Of a DNA stretch of 64,000 bases, positions 9,591 through 20,131 are shown one piece after another. How positions within the stretch are numbered: the stretch's first letter is position 1; the number at the start of each line of letters is the position of its first letter. Both the position numbers and the translations under genes were made by a program. The notes beneath the pieces are model-generated. The model worked only from the letters and a program-made list of their open reading frames with translations. It did not search any database and was not told the DNA's origin. The stretch is from Adenophora triphylla var. japonica (lineage: Eukaryota > Streptophyta > Magnoliopsida > Asterales > Campanulaceae): the NCBI GenBank assembly GCA_022495995.1, contig JAFEMH010000752.1, forward strand, positions 372,001 to 436,000. The letters run 5' to 3'.

Positions 9591-11349
9591 TGTGACGATG
9601 TTGAAATTTTCCAAACTCGCGGAAAATATTCGATTTCTCGTTTCTTTGAAAACCAAATAAAAACCGAAAAAACGGAGTCGCCACGCCATTTTTGTTTTAA
9701 GGGCCAAAACTTTGAAAAATGCCCGAAATAAGAGATTTGGGTTCGGAGGTCACGTTACACGCCGGGAAGAACGTTAGTGTTCACCCGGAATGCCTCGTAA
9801 AACGAGTCTTCCAAACATTTAAAATCATTTGTGTGTGTGTGTGTGTGTTACTTTGGCCAAAATAAATTGAAACTGAGAAAAGTAAAAATTGGTAATTCTT
9901 TATTAGACTTTGGACAGATCCCATGATTTTTGGTATGATTTTTGGATTGAGTTTTGGTACTCAAAAGATTTTTGGAAGTTGAAAATCATTTCTTCCAGAA
10001 TGAAAAAGGCAGTGGACACTTGATTTTGAAATGGACTTTAGGGCTTGAAAACTCCAGAATATGGGAAAAGTCCAAGAATGAAAAATGTTCAAAACACCTT
10101 AAATAAGGTTTCTTTAAAAGAACTTTTCATTTTGGAGATTATTTGAGGACCCAAAACCTTATGGAAATCTCAGATATGAAATCTGGACTTCCAGAGACTG
10201 AGGAACTGACCTTTAAAAGAAAATTTGAAAAAGGGAGTTTTACTCACGAAAAAAATAAAGTAAAAATATGTCTGGAAAGCTCTGGATGTTGGCTACAAAA
10301 AAGTGTCTTGTAGTCAATACCAAATTCTAAGTTTATCTGTGTCCAAAAAATTAGACCATGGACTGAGGTCTTAGAAAATTGCTACTGGACAGCAACTTCT
10401 TCTTGAGGAAAAACATGATTTTAAAGGGGGGTTTGGCATCCATGCTTGTCCCCATTTCCCTAGGTTTTGATTAGTGATCACTTGACATTTTAGTGGTGAA
10501 TCAACTATATCAAACCATCCTTGGGGTACATTAGGACTAAGCACTTCATTTGCTTGGGAAGGGGAATTTTATCCTTTGAAAATAAGATTTGATGTATGAA
10601 AATGATTTTTTAGGGTTTTGAAAATGTGTTTTCTTTGCAAGTAAGTAAGAACACTTTGAAGAGAATGTTGATCCTTGTAGAAGATCAACCATGGAGATAA
10701 ACTTCCATGGTGATCTTCTTTGATCTAAGGCAAGAAGATGAACAAACTACATTTTGGAGTTTGAAAATGCATGCATGAATGAAGGAGTTTAGGGTAAGGA
10801 GAATGAGGGTTTACCAATCTTCTTTGTGTTTTGAGTTTTAGGCTTGAATGTAAGAGTGTTTGAGGCTTGAATATGAGAGTGTTTGAGTGAGTGTGATTTT
10901 GGGTGAATAGTTGAGAAAAAGGTGATAATTCTAGAGAATTCTCACTGTTTTCTCTCTATTTTCGCCAAGGTGCAGTTGTGAAAAATGTTTTTTCTCTCTT
11001 TTTTTCTGAGACTGGAGGGCTCAATTTATAGCCCTCTGAAAATTGCAATACCATCCGCGCGGAGGGTTCCTGCAGCGTGCATAATCGTTCATTAATTGCA
11101 TGCAGCTTTGGACACAAAGAATATTTTTCAAAAAAATCAAACTGGTTATGTTTTTCAACTTACCAGATTCGGGATTTTCTTAATTCTTTTGCTTTTTGAG
11201 ATTCTTTTCTAGGTTTAACCTTAAATAACAATGCCCACTTTACCCTTGCTTGGTTAGAAAAGTTAGGAATTGTTAGAAATGTTAGGAATGTTATAACTCT
11301 CGTTAATTTTCTAACGAGAATACTAACAACTCAAATTGGAGTACTTACA
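9591..11349 (-). repeat. 5' LTR of Ogre element B (1759 bp)
   Basis: Starts on the minus strand with TGTAAGTACTCCAATTTGAG at 11349 and ends ...ATCGTCACA at 9591. The solo LTR 35946-37639 starts TGTAAGTGCTCCAATTTGAG and follows it throughout. A TATAAATT box is at 11023-11030. A (GT)n run is at about 9831-9847, conserved hairpins at 9758-9806, and an internal primer-complement copy (TGGCGACTCCG) at 9673-9683. The host flank beside it is ACTAT (11350-11354). Confidence 0.85.
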
Positions 11350-11890
11350 ACTATGTCTAAAAAAAAAAATAATAATAAAAAATAATATATATATATATAT
11401 ATATAGTGCAAAAAAAGTAATACCCAGCTAGGCTGAAAACCCTGAAAAGGGCGATCTAGGCAGAAAACAGGGTCGCACCAAATAAAAAAAGAAAAATAGT
11501 GCAAAAAGAGTAATACCCAGCTAGGCTGAAAACCCTGAAAAGGGCGGTCTAGGCAGAAAACAGGGTTGCACAAAAAAAATCCAAAAGTTCATTAGAATGA
11601 ACTACGAAGACCTGAGCCCCTTCGCTTTTCTTGTAAAAGGGGAACGTAGGCAACCATAAATGGTTCGGTCTAAACAATAAATAAGACATTCAAATTTCCA
11701 TGAAATGTGTCTTGAAAAATTTCTAAGATAATATCTCTTATTTTTTACAAATCAAAAACTTCTTGATGAGTTCAAGCACGGTCTACTCTTGACTCTCCTA
11801 ACCTGCTACAAAGACTAAAATATACAATAAAAGACCTAATCAACTAATGTGTTTGCAAAAGGCAATAAGAAGATGCTCGGAATAGGTCTG
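11350..11890. repeat. Ogre 3'-UTR-like stretch: TA run, two ~93-bp tandem units, CTACG/CGTAGG box
   Basis: After an A/T-rich run with (TA)n at 11385-11405 there are two tandem units at about 11406-11480 and 11498-11575, sharing the run TAATACCCAGCTAGGCTGAA and differing at few bases. At 11597-11661 lies GAACTACG ... GGGGAACGTAGGCAACC, parallel in plus orientation to the box repeated at 17735-18215 just before the Ogre 3' LTR. I see no gene here. It probably belongs to an Ogre-type 3' region, but its relation to the neighbouring minus-strand frame is unclear. Confidence 0.5.
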
Positions 11891-13485
11891 TTAGTTGTCA
11901 GCAACAATGTCTTCCTTGTTCTTCTTTCCTCGACCTCGACCCCGTCGGGTGTTCTTTCTTTTCTTCTCAATGATGTCGGTCTCCCTCATCCCTATCTCAA
12001 GTACTCTCACTGGAGCCTCTATCAAACCCGTGTCAATAAGTGCCTTCTCTACCCTGGCACGAGTCCTTATCTCCTGCGGTTGAGCCTCAGTGAGGGGAGA
12101 AACCTCTGATAGCCTCTCATATCTGACTTTCATATCTCTGATAAGATCGCCCCACTGGTTATGGCGACTAGCATTTGCCTCGGCCTCCCTCAAAGCCCTG
12201 CTAGATTCACTATCAGCACCCAATAAGGCCTGGCGCCTCTCTACCAAAACAATATGAGTCGCCCCCATCTCCCTCTCATACCAATCTAAGTAGGTTGTGG
12301 TCAAAATGGTACTTTTCCTGTTCTTGAGAATGGCCCTGGGCGAAAAAGCGGTGTATGTCCATGCTCTCTAGAAAAAGGAAAAGCTATCTGGACCTCTCAT
12401 GTCTAAAGGTGCCACCTTCATGGTGCGAATGTCCTCCCAGTCATCCAATGGCTCCTGCAAGGTCCCGAATTGTCAAGATACTAGGCAGGGAATGTAGAAG
12501 GACGACAAGGATAGCTCCGGAACCCTCACTATGTAGGACTCCTGAAATGTCCTACAAGTCTGTAACCTCTAATGAGGCACCCACCAATGAATATCCGAAG
12601 TAGATAGCCGAGCCATCATCAGCTCCCAGATACCCTGATCTTGTTGTCTCGGTGCACCTCTCCGAGAAATCACCCAAGGACACTAGATAGGCAAAGCCCC
12701 AGGTAAAGCCCCGAGCCTCTCCTGCAACCATAAAGTCAGTACAGGTGGGCTCCCTGACCGCATAAAAAGGTCCCCCTAGCCATCCTGTCAATACCGTTCA
12801 ACATCTCTCCCAAAATCAGAGGGACAATATCTCTCCCAGCCCTAGAGTATCTGACCATGTCCAAAAGGCCGCTATGGCACACTCCAAAGGATTCAGCAGT
12901 GAATAGGAAAGAGAATACGCAGAGAATGAAAGTATCCATAGACACCGTGGTCGCAGTAGTATCCGGAGACATGAATCTGCTCGGAATATCAGAAATGTCA
13001 ATCCTATCGGGAGCTATCATCATCCCTTTGGCTTCTTCAGGAGAAATTTGCAGAAAAGATGCCAACTTTAGGGTCACTGGTAAATCCCCGGTCAAAGGAA
13101 TCGAAATGGCCTCAATTTTTGGACCCCCAATCAATGCTCAAAAATCCTCGAAGGTTGGAACGATTTCATTGTAAGAAAAGGAGTAAACGTGTCTCCGGAC
13201 GTCCCAAAATCTCGATGCTGCTCTCAAAAGGTCCCAATCGGGTGGAAGATCCTTCAAATGCCATAAAGATTTGATTTTGAAGGTGTTGTCAAAAAGCCCC
13301 TTGTGTGATTGAAAGTTATACCTCATCCAAGACTGAAGGTTGGAAAGAAAATGATCCATTTTCCCCTTTTGCAATCGAACCGGTTTCTCCATGGCAGTGA
13401 TTGGGCTCGACGATTTTTGGTTAAAAATATGCTTTGAAATCAGTTGGGACAGGCCAAAGTTGGAAATGAAATGAAAAAGACCCAT
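11891..13485 (-). pseudogene. Broken DUF7745-like (Ogre ORF1-like) gene
   Basis: Consecutive minus-strand frames make up one degenerate protein: 13485-13138 with LLRAASRFWDVRRHVYSFS and NEIVPTFEDF, 13134-12736 with ISPEEAKGM and FILCVFSFLFTAESFG, 12791-12552, and 12304-11891, a charged C-terminus with RYERLSEV and an R/K/G tail. The pattern W..A.RFWD..RHV..F...E..PT.EDF is typical of the plant DUF7745 family, which I associate with the extra first ORF of Ogre-like elements. At least three frameshifts separate the pieces. Its function is unknown. It could be the relic of a third Ogre into whose interior element B inserted, or a second antisense extra ORF beside the PMD gene. Confidence 0.55.
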
Positions 13486-13927
13486 CCTTAGTTTTATTTG
13501 CAGAAAATGAGTTCAGACAAGGTACCCAGCCGTGCGGCCTCATTTTCCCAGGTCCTAGCCGGGCGGCTTCATCCGCTTCTGCAGAAAAAAAATATGCAGC
13601 AGCCAAAGCTGCTGCCTAAGTGGGATTCTCACCCCACTTTCTCAATAAAACCTGCACAAAATCACTCCCAAATACCATTCATACATTCATACAACATCAT
13701 AACATATTCCGGCCCAATTTTCGCCCCATTTCCATGCAAAAAACTGTCCCGAGGCTCAAGTAATTTGCAAAATAGTAAAATATCAACAATAATAAGAAAA
13801 GAAAAGAAAAAAGATCATTACATGTCTTTGCCTCATTGGCCCCCAAATAAAAATAAATAAATACAAATTGTTCATCATGTTGTTCATTGTTTTCTCTCTC
13901 CCTCTCTAAGCGTGGACCAAAAGAACC
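13486..13927. other. Spacer between DUF7745-like and PMD frames
   Basis: No gene recognised. At 13529-13586 a stretch with the core GCCGGGCGGCTTC resembles 16698-16756 on the other side of the PMD gene. The rest is A-rich and includes the 3' flank of the PMD stop codon (13928). Confidence 0.4.
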
Positions 13928-16558
13928 CTAAGCCTCCGATTCATCGTCGCTGCTCAGTTCATAGAGCTCGGGTTCCCTCAGCAAGTCTTCATCATCACTC
14001 ACAGCGGTCAAGTTGATGGGCACATGCTCGTACTCCGCCAACTGCTCCAAGATATCAGTGTTAGGCCCTTGCCCCCGAGGCACGCCGCTGGTAGAGGACG
14101 AGTGGTATTCTGAGGCTGATGATGTAGAAGCCGTACTCCCGACATGCCTCCTCTTGCACTCAGGCTCCTGCACATTCCCCGCAGCCCTCGACGCGTAAGC
14201 CAGCTTCCTTAAGAGAGACCGAGCTAGCTGCTTCCAGCCCTTGTTCTGTCGCACCAGGGTGTCATAAGTGCGAACAGGGACATGCGAGAAAGAGAAAAGC
14301 TCAGAAAATCCCAGGAAAAGATCCATTTTCGCAGAAGTAGCCTGAACAGGAAAATAAAAGGCCGAAAAGAAAAGGGATCCTGAGTTTACTTACAATGGTA
14401 TCAGCTGACAAAGTGAACTCGGCGTCTCTCGTGCCTGGAACCGGCACCATCAGCCTCCTCGGCACCCTATTCACCACGTAAGATAGGTGAGCCAAAGGAA
14501 CAGGTGGATTGGTTGGCTCTGCCTCCTCGTACCCCTGGGCAGTAGCTATCTTCACCAACCTCTGTGGCATCCTCAAATGCTCCTCCACAAAGGTGGCATA
14601 CGGAGTGGCGTGGTCAAAATAATCCTCAGCCGCCAAACCAACCCTGTACCTATCCTTCTCGTCCTCTTGCCAATCCTTAGGCTGCAACATGAAAGGAGGA
14701 GGATCATGAGGAGTAATGGTGCCCAAAGGAGGGACATGACCATGCTGCTTGGAGAACCGATCTCCCAAATAGATGACATCACAGGTCAAGCTTGTCAACC
14801 ACCTCCTCTGCCAAGTCACGGCCACATCATCACCCATCAGAGCCTCTGGATATCTCCCCCAAGGATAGAAGCTCACCCCCTCACAATTGTCCCCATTAAT
14901 GACAGGCCTCACCATCTTATAATCAAAAGTGATTCGAGCCTTCCCAGTGAACTTGTCCCGAGCCTCACCTCTCCAGCGTACCATAGCCGGGAAGGTAGCG
15001 GGGTCACTCTGCTGATTTCATGGAAAGAACCCAATCACCTTGCAAAACCAGACCTGCATGTCAGAATATAAAGGTCATTTCTCTCGCAAAATCTTGAGGA
15101 CACAGAAAAAAAAAGAGAGAGAAAAGAAAACAAGAATACCTCCAAAGCGAAAGAAAAACAATCCATAGAAGCAGCCTTGTTCCTGCTGTACAAATCCAGA
15201 GCAAAATAAAGCTCCGTCAATCTGGCCTCACCCCAAGAGACCTCTCCAACAGTGGCCAAATCATCCAAAGAGTCCAACAGACAAGTCATCGCCAATGTCC
15301 CAGAATTGGCAAAAATGGTGATAGATAAAGTCAACCACAAGAAATCCCTCGCAAGCTGGTGAGAAGTCACCTCATTGGCTGTAAATCCCTCCATACACCT
15401 CAGAATCTGAATCTCCACCAACCGAGTCTCCATCCCTAGCCCCTTCGGAAGGAGGTCAAACCCCATATAGTCCCTGAACTCAGCCTCAGAAATGTGGTCC
15501 CTCCAGGTCACAGGCCGATCAGTGAACCTCAAGCCTATGATAGCCGTAAAGTCGACAGGAGTCACCGTAGCCTCTCCCCAGCCCAGGTGAAAGCTATGAG
15601 TGGTGTCCCACAAAAACTCAAAAAGAGCTTGGGTCAGCCCCTTACTCTTGGTCATCACGTGAATGCCACTGCCGATAGCCTCGACAAAGGCATGAAGACC
15701 CGTAGCCTCAACTAACTGCTTAGGGTTGTGGCCGTCCTTCTCGAAGTCAGGCATCCTCGCTCACAATTTCACCGCTATCTCAGCGGGTCCCCGTGATTTG
15801 CTCTCCTGTAGGTAAGCACAGCAAAGGTATGTTAGTCCTTCAACTTATCTCAGAAACATGCATATAGTCACAAAATGGTGCACACATTGCCAAAGAAAAG
15901 CATTCATAAGAAATTTTCTAGCATCATTTGCCTAGAACACATGTCTTTCATCATTTGAAATGCGTCACAGCGAGCACATGCTCTCCCAAACACAAAAATC
16001 CCAGTTTTCACAAAATTCTTTGCATATAAAGTTTAATCTTTCAAAATGGCATGCATGAATCATTTTCATCGTCCAAAATCTTATTTTCACATCCATGATC
16101 AGAAGTTGACCTAGTTCTAGCACATGCAAGAACTCTATCCCATTTTTGGCATTATTTTTCTCACTTTATTTTCAAAAAAAAAAGAGTCATTCTCATATTT
16201 ATTCAAATAAATTGCACATACATGATTACCTATATACTTAGTCCCGTAGGTCAATCGTCAAATCCATAAAACATCAACAAAATCACAAAGAAAATCCAAA
16301 AATTCCCAAAATTCGAATTTTGCCCTAATCAATCAAAAATCAACCAAAATCGATGAAATCGAGTAAATCGAGAGTGCTTACCCCAATAGATTGAGGTTTC
16401 ATGGACTTGTGATCCCTTTTATTGGGATAAAACTCAAAGGTGAGCACCGCAAAGTCATACTTTCGGTCGGTTCTCACGAACTCTCTCTGCCTCAACCTCG
16501 CGGCTTGTGATAAAGTACGACGCGCTTGGCGGGGCATAATGTTTCCTCCTTGGTCCAT
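13928..16558 (-). pseudogene. Plant mobile domain (PMD) gene, four exons, two nonsense codons
   Basis: Exons inferred: 16558-16382, 15805-15140, 15053-14394 and 14341-13928. Every intron has GT/AG ends and all joins are phase 0, giving 638 codons. Exon 2 carries the aminotransferase-like PMD hallmarks: TTHSFHLGWGEATVTPVDF, IIGLRFTDRPV, and WGEARLTELYFALD. Exon 3 has DDVAVTWQRRWLTSLTCDVI; exon 4 ends in an acidic, serine-rich tail (SDDESEA). PMDs occur in MAIN/MAIL1-type nuclear proteins and in many plant transposons. Two in-frame TGA codons break it: 15763-15761, where the second copy has TGG at 39747-39745, and 15020-15018 in exon 3. The gene lies antisense to the Ogre 3' end at 16800-20131, a position where Tat elements are known to carry extra antisense ORFs. 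Confidence 0.78.
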
Positions 16559-16799
16559 TTTAAGCAATAGAAAGCTAGAGATTTTGAAGGCCGTCTCGTT
16601 TCTCTCTTTTCTCTCTTCTCTCCTCGACCAAACAACAACAACAATGGCTGCTGCCCGTTTCCCCTTCTGTTTAAACAATCTGGTGAAATTAGGTTTCAAG
16701 CCGGACGACCTCTTTTTCTCTATCTCATGCCGGGCGGATTCATTCGCCTCAGGCTGAATTTATATTTTTGCCCCTGAACTTTCCATTTAAGAAAAAATC

Positions 16800-17357
16800 T
16801 TCGTTATTTCCAAATGGAATAACGTTGTCTCCCAAAATCTCCGTTATTTCCAAATGGAATAACGTTGTCTCCCAAAATCTTCCGTTATTTCCAAATGGAA
16901 TAACATTTTTTCTAAAATCTTCCGTTATCTCCAAATGGAATAACGTTTTCTCCCAAAAATCCCCGTTATCTCCAAATGGAATAACGTTTTCTCCTAAACA
17001 TCGCCGTTATCTCCAAATGGAATAACGTTTTCTCCTAAAAATCCCTGTTATCTCCAAATGGAATAACGTTTTCTCTCAAAAATCCCCGTTATCTCCAAAT
17101 GGAATAATGTTTTCTCCTAAAAATCTCTGTTATCGCCAAATGGGATAATGTCTCCTATGAGAAATCTCCGTTATCGCCAAATGGGATAACGTCTCCTATG
17201 AAAAATCTCCATTATCGCCAAATGGGATAACGTCTCTTATGAAAAAACTCTGTTATCGCAAAATGGGATAACGTCTCTTATGAAAAATCTCCGTTATTGC
17301 CAAATGGGATAACGTTTCTTATGAAAAATTTCCGTTATCTCCAAATAGAATAACATG
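16800..17357 (+). repeat. 41-bp hairpin minisatellite, 14 units (Ogre 3' UTR)
   Basis: Fourteen units of about 41 bp with core CGTTATCTCCAAATGGAATA. Each core folds as arms CGTTAT-CCA / TGG-ATAACG with a 2-nt loop. Early units use T:A at the variable pair (TTTCC or TCTCC with GGAATAACG); units 9-13 use C:G (CGCC with GGGATAACG), so the stem is kept. Tandem repeats in Ogre 3' UTRs are a known source of plant satellites. A second copy is at 40782-41339. Confidence 0.85.
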
Positions 17358-17705
17358 AGGTGACAGCCTCCGAATTGTCAAATTCAAGCTTTAGCTACCT
17401 CTATATCCTCGATAGCGACGTAAGCTCTAGTTTCTTAAGGTGACAGCCTCCGAATTGTCAAATTCAAGATTTAGTTACCTCTATCTCCTCGATAGCGACG
17501 TAAGCTCTAGTTTCTTAAGGTGGCAGCCTTCGAATTGTCAAATTCAAGCTTTAGCTACCTCTATCTCCTCGATAGCGACGTAAGCTCTAGTTTCTTAAGG
17601 TGACAGCCTCCGAATTGTCAAATTCAAGCTTTAGCTACCTCTATTTCCTCGACAGCGACGTAAGCTCTAGTTTCTTAAGGTGACAGCCTCCGAATTGTCA
17701 AAATT
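17358..17705 (+). repeat. 80-bp tandem repeat, 4.3 units (Ogre 3' UTR)
   Basis: Units start AGGTGACAGCCTCCGAATTG at 17358, 17438, 17518, 17598 and 17678 (partial). Each contains TCCTCGATAGCGACGTAAGC. It is directly joined to the 41-bp minisatellite and followed by the box region. The parallel copy is 41340-41688. Confidence 0.88.
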
Positions 17706-18342
17706 CCGAGGATCCTAGACATGTTCCTAACTGTCTAGCAGATCCTGAACTACGATCATGGCTTGATTCCCCCGGGATACGTAGGTAGCCTTTCAAAGGT
17801 CCAGCCATCCGACCACATTGGTCACCCCCTTTCTTCACCACTCCTCAGTGATGCATGAGCCTTTCAAAAGGTCCAGCCATCCAACCACATTGGTCACCCC
17901 CTTTCTTCACCACTCCTAAATGGTGCGTGAGCCTTTTAAAAGGTCCAGCCATCCGACCACATCGGTCACTTCCTTCATTTGGCATATCCCCAGCAGGACC
18001 AGCCATTTGACCTCTTAGGTCACTTCCTTTCCATCTTCATAACAAGAGACCATTTTCTCTTCGCCATTCCCCAGTGGATCCTGAACTACGATCATGGCTT
18101 GATTCCCCCAGGATACATAGGTAGCCTACTTCAGGTTCAGCCAATCCGTCACATATGACATCCTTTCCCCAGTGGATCCAGAACTACGATTTGGCTTGAT
18201 TCCTCTTCAGGATACGTAGGCAGCCTTCCAAAGGTTCAGCCACTCGACCTCCATGGTCACCCAATCCCAATCCATCTCGGCAGTTCGCCAGATTGGATTC
18301 TCACTTTTATCGATAACCCCACTTGATTTGCAAGTACCATTG
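17706..18342 (+). repeat. Ogre 3'-UTR box region with CTACG...TACGTAGG repeats
   Basis: The box GAACTACGATCATGGCTTGA ... GGATACGTAGGTAGCC occurs at about 17737, 18071 and 18181. Between them are two to three units of about 77 bp with GTCCAGCCATCCGACCACA and CACCACTCC. These boxes recur in front of the LTR in both duplication copies, and a relative lies at 11597-11661. No protein-coding frame is supported. Confidence 0.6.
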
Positions 18343-18354
18343 CCGAGGGGCTTC
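18343..18354 (+). other. Candidate polypurine tract of the plus-strand Ogre
   Basis: CCGAGGGGCTTC immediately precedes the LTR start TGTAAG at 18355. The purine core GAGGGG adjoining the LTR is where plus-strand priming is expected. The same sequence precedes the LTR at 42337. Confidence 0.5.
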
Positions 18355-20131
18355 TGTAAGTACCCAGATCTGGCTTATGCCTTCCGGTTAAAGTTCCCTG
18401 GCAGTTCCCCAAACTTTCATAAAGTTTAGGGGCAATTCGGGAACTTTTCCAAACTTTCCAAGGGAGGAAGGACATGCTAGGAATTAGAATTCCAAACAGG
18501 ACCTCGCAAGAAAGAAGCTTCCAAGCTGCCACCTTGCATGAATCTAGAAACATGATGACACGACGGTGGATAACGCCGGGCAGCTTCTTTTGCCATGGAT
18601 TCACGCTGGGCGGCTTCTTTAGGAAGCACACAGATGCCTATAAATAGAGGCCTCCTCTATTCATTTTAACAATAATCTTTAGGCACTGTTACTTTGCCAA
18701 AATCACAACACAAAATTCCAGTGACCAAAATCACTCAAAACTCACCTCTCTCATACATAAATCCTACCCTAATCTATTCCTAAATAGGAAAATCCCCTTG
18801 GGATATAGAGAAAATCAATATTGGTAATCTCTCCTTCCTTTACCCTTGATTTACTCTCATATTATCTTGCTTTACTTATTACTTGTCTTTTATATGCATT
18901 TATTATCTTAAAGTTTCCATCTTTGCAATGTAACCATCATATTCCCACTCCCCCTACACAAAGGATTCATTGGAGATCCTCTCCCAAAGGTGAACAAGGT
19001 TCCACGAGTGGCTTGTTCTAGGGAAGATCTACCATATGATGATGTGATTTCCCTTTACTTTTATGTCTAAAAATGCAATCTTTATTCATATTATGTCATC
19101 TCCTTCCCTTGACCTAGCTTTTCAAGGATTGTCCACCTTATGAGGTCTTAAAGGACATTGGAAAAGCCATGAAGGCCATCCCCTTTACATTATGTCTTTA
19201 GTTTAATGATACTCATTGTATTGTTCCTATAAAAATGCAATCTTTACTTTAAAGTTGTTTCCATGTCCCTAGAGATGGATCTCTCTCTCTCCGAGGATTG
19301 TCTAAAAGCCTTCTAAGGCACAAAAGACATAGGATGAGTATAAAGATCCAATCTTTATACCCCTTTCCCCTAGTCCCTTGGTTCTTGGTGCATTCCGTGG
19401 TGAGGATCGGTGTAAAGACTCCATCTTTACATCGTTTCAACCATAAAAATGCCACAATCTTTGTCCCTTTAGAAACCGATGGATCTTAGTCCCAACATCT
19501 CCGATAATCACGTGAGACGAACATAAAATGTCCCTACGAATTGTTATCGTCTCAAGATGTAGGATTAATGGGCAAAGATTCATCCTTTTCTAAAGAGTCT
19601 CATTCTTGGACTTAAAGATGAGCCCCTTTTGATCACATGTGACTAAATCCCCGAGGAATTCTAGATTGAGACATACCAAGGCTATTATGCCTATCATGGT
19701 TGATTAATCTAACGGGAGGGTAGAAAAGTCCCGTAATGATGATCACAAGTCTAAAATGAGCACGAGATCAAAATCCCGAAAACATCAAATCCAAGGTATC
19801 CCGAGCTAAAGCCTTCTTAAATGGTTTATATGTCCGTCAGATAAACTTGGCACATTCCTTTCTCTTTTTAAATCACGCATGCACACGAGCACACCAACAA
19901 GCACAAACTTCGAATCTAGGAAGACTTGCTTTTGCAAGGCTCCTTGGGTGAACGCCAAACGTTCTTCCCAAGGAGTAACTTAACCTTCGGACCCTTATTC
20001 ATTTTTTCAAAGTTTTGAGGAAATCAAAATAGCGTGGCAACTCCGTTTTTCAATAAAACCGGTGTCTTCAAACTGAGGTGAACGACGACCCCTTTTTCGT
20101 AAAAAAGGAAAATGATTTTTTCCGGGGGCCA
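18355..20131 (+). repeat. 3' LTR of plus-strand Ogre (family D), about 1777 bp
   Basis: Starts TGTAAGTACCCAGATCTGG; the end is placed at ...CCGGGGGCCA because Athila RNase H-side sequence follows. The exact end could be about ten bases later. A TATA box (TATAAATA) is at 18639-18646. Two conserved hairpins lie at 19925-19938 and 19940-19975, and an internal primer-complement copy with one change (TGGCAACTCCG) at 20035-20045. No primer site follows, consistent with a 3' LTR. It interrupts the Athila element, so this Ogre inserted into Athila. Confidence 0.78.

Larger units (their letters stand above)
5567..11349 (-). mobile_element. Ogre/Tat-type element B, 5' part (LTR-PBS-leader-gag/pro-linker)
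   Basis: Minus-strand order is LTR (11349-9591), primer site (9589-9572), leader, gag-protease (8071-6236) and the linker that in Ogre precedes reverse transcriptase (6235-5567). There it is cut by element A. No polypurine tract precedes the LTR at 11350, so this is a 5' LTR inserted in flanking DNA. Its LTR belongs to the same family as the solo LTR at 35946-37639. RT, RNase H and integrase are not in the window. Confidence 0.8.

Noticed and set aside
11331..11573. Minus-strand 80-codon frame with a repeated FCLDRPFQGFQPSWVL
   Set aside because: It arises from the two ~93-bp tandem units and runs into the LTR; no independent evidence for a gene.
14487..15071. Plus-strand 194-codon frame
   Set aside because: Shadow of PMD exon 3 on the opposite strand; the exon side has splice sites and domain motifs.
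16800..17700. Regular repeats that might suggest a CRISPR-like array
   Set aside because: Units are contiguous tandem repeats in a plant retroelement 3' UTR, without unique spacers or cas genes.
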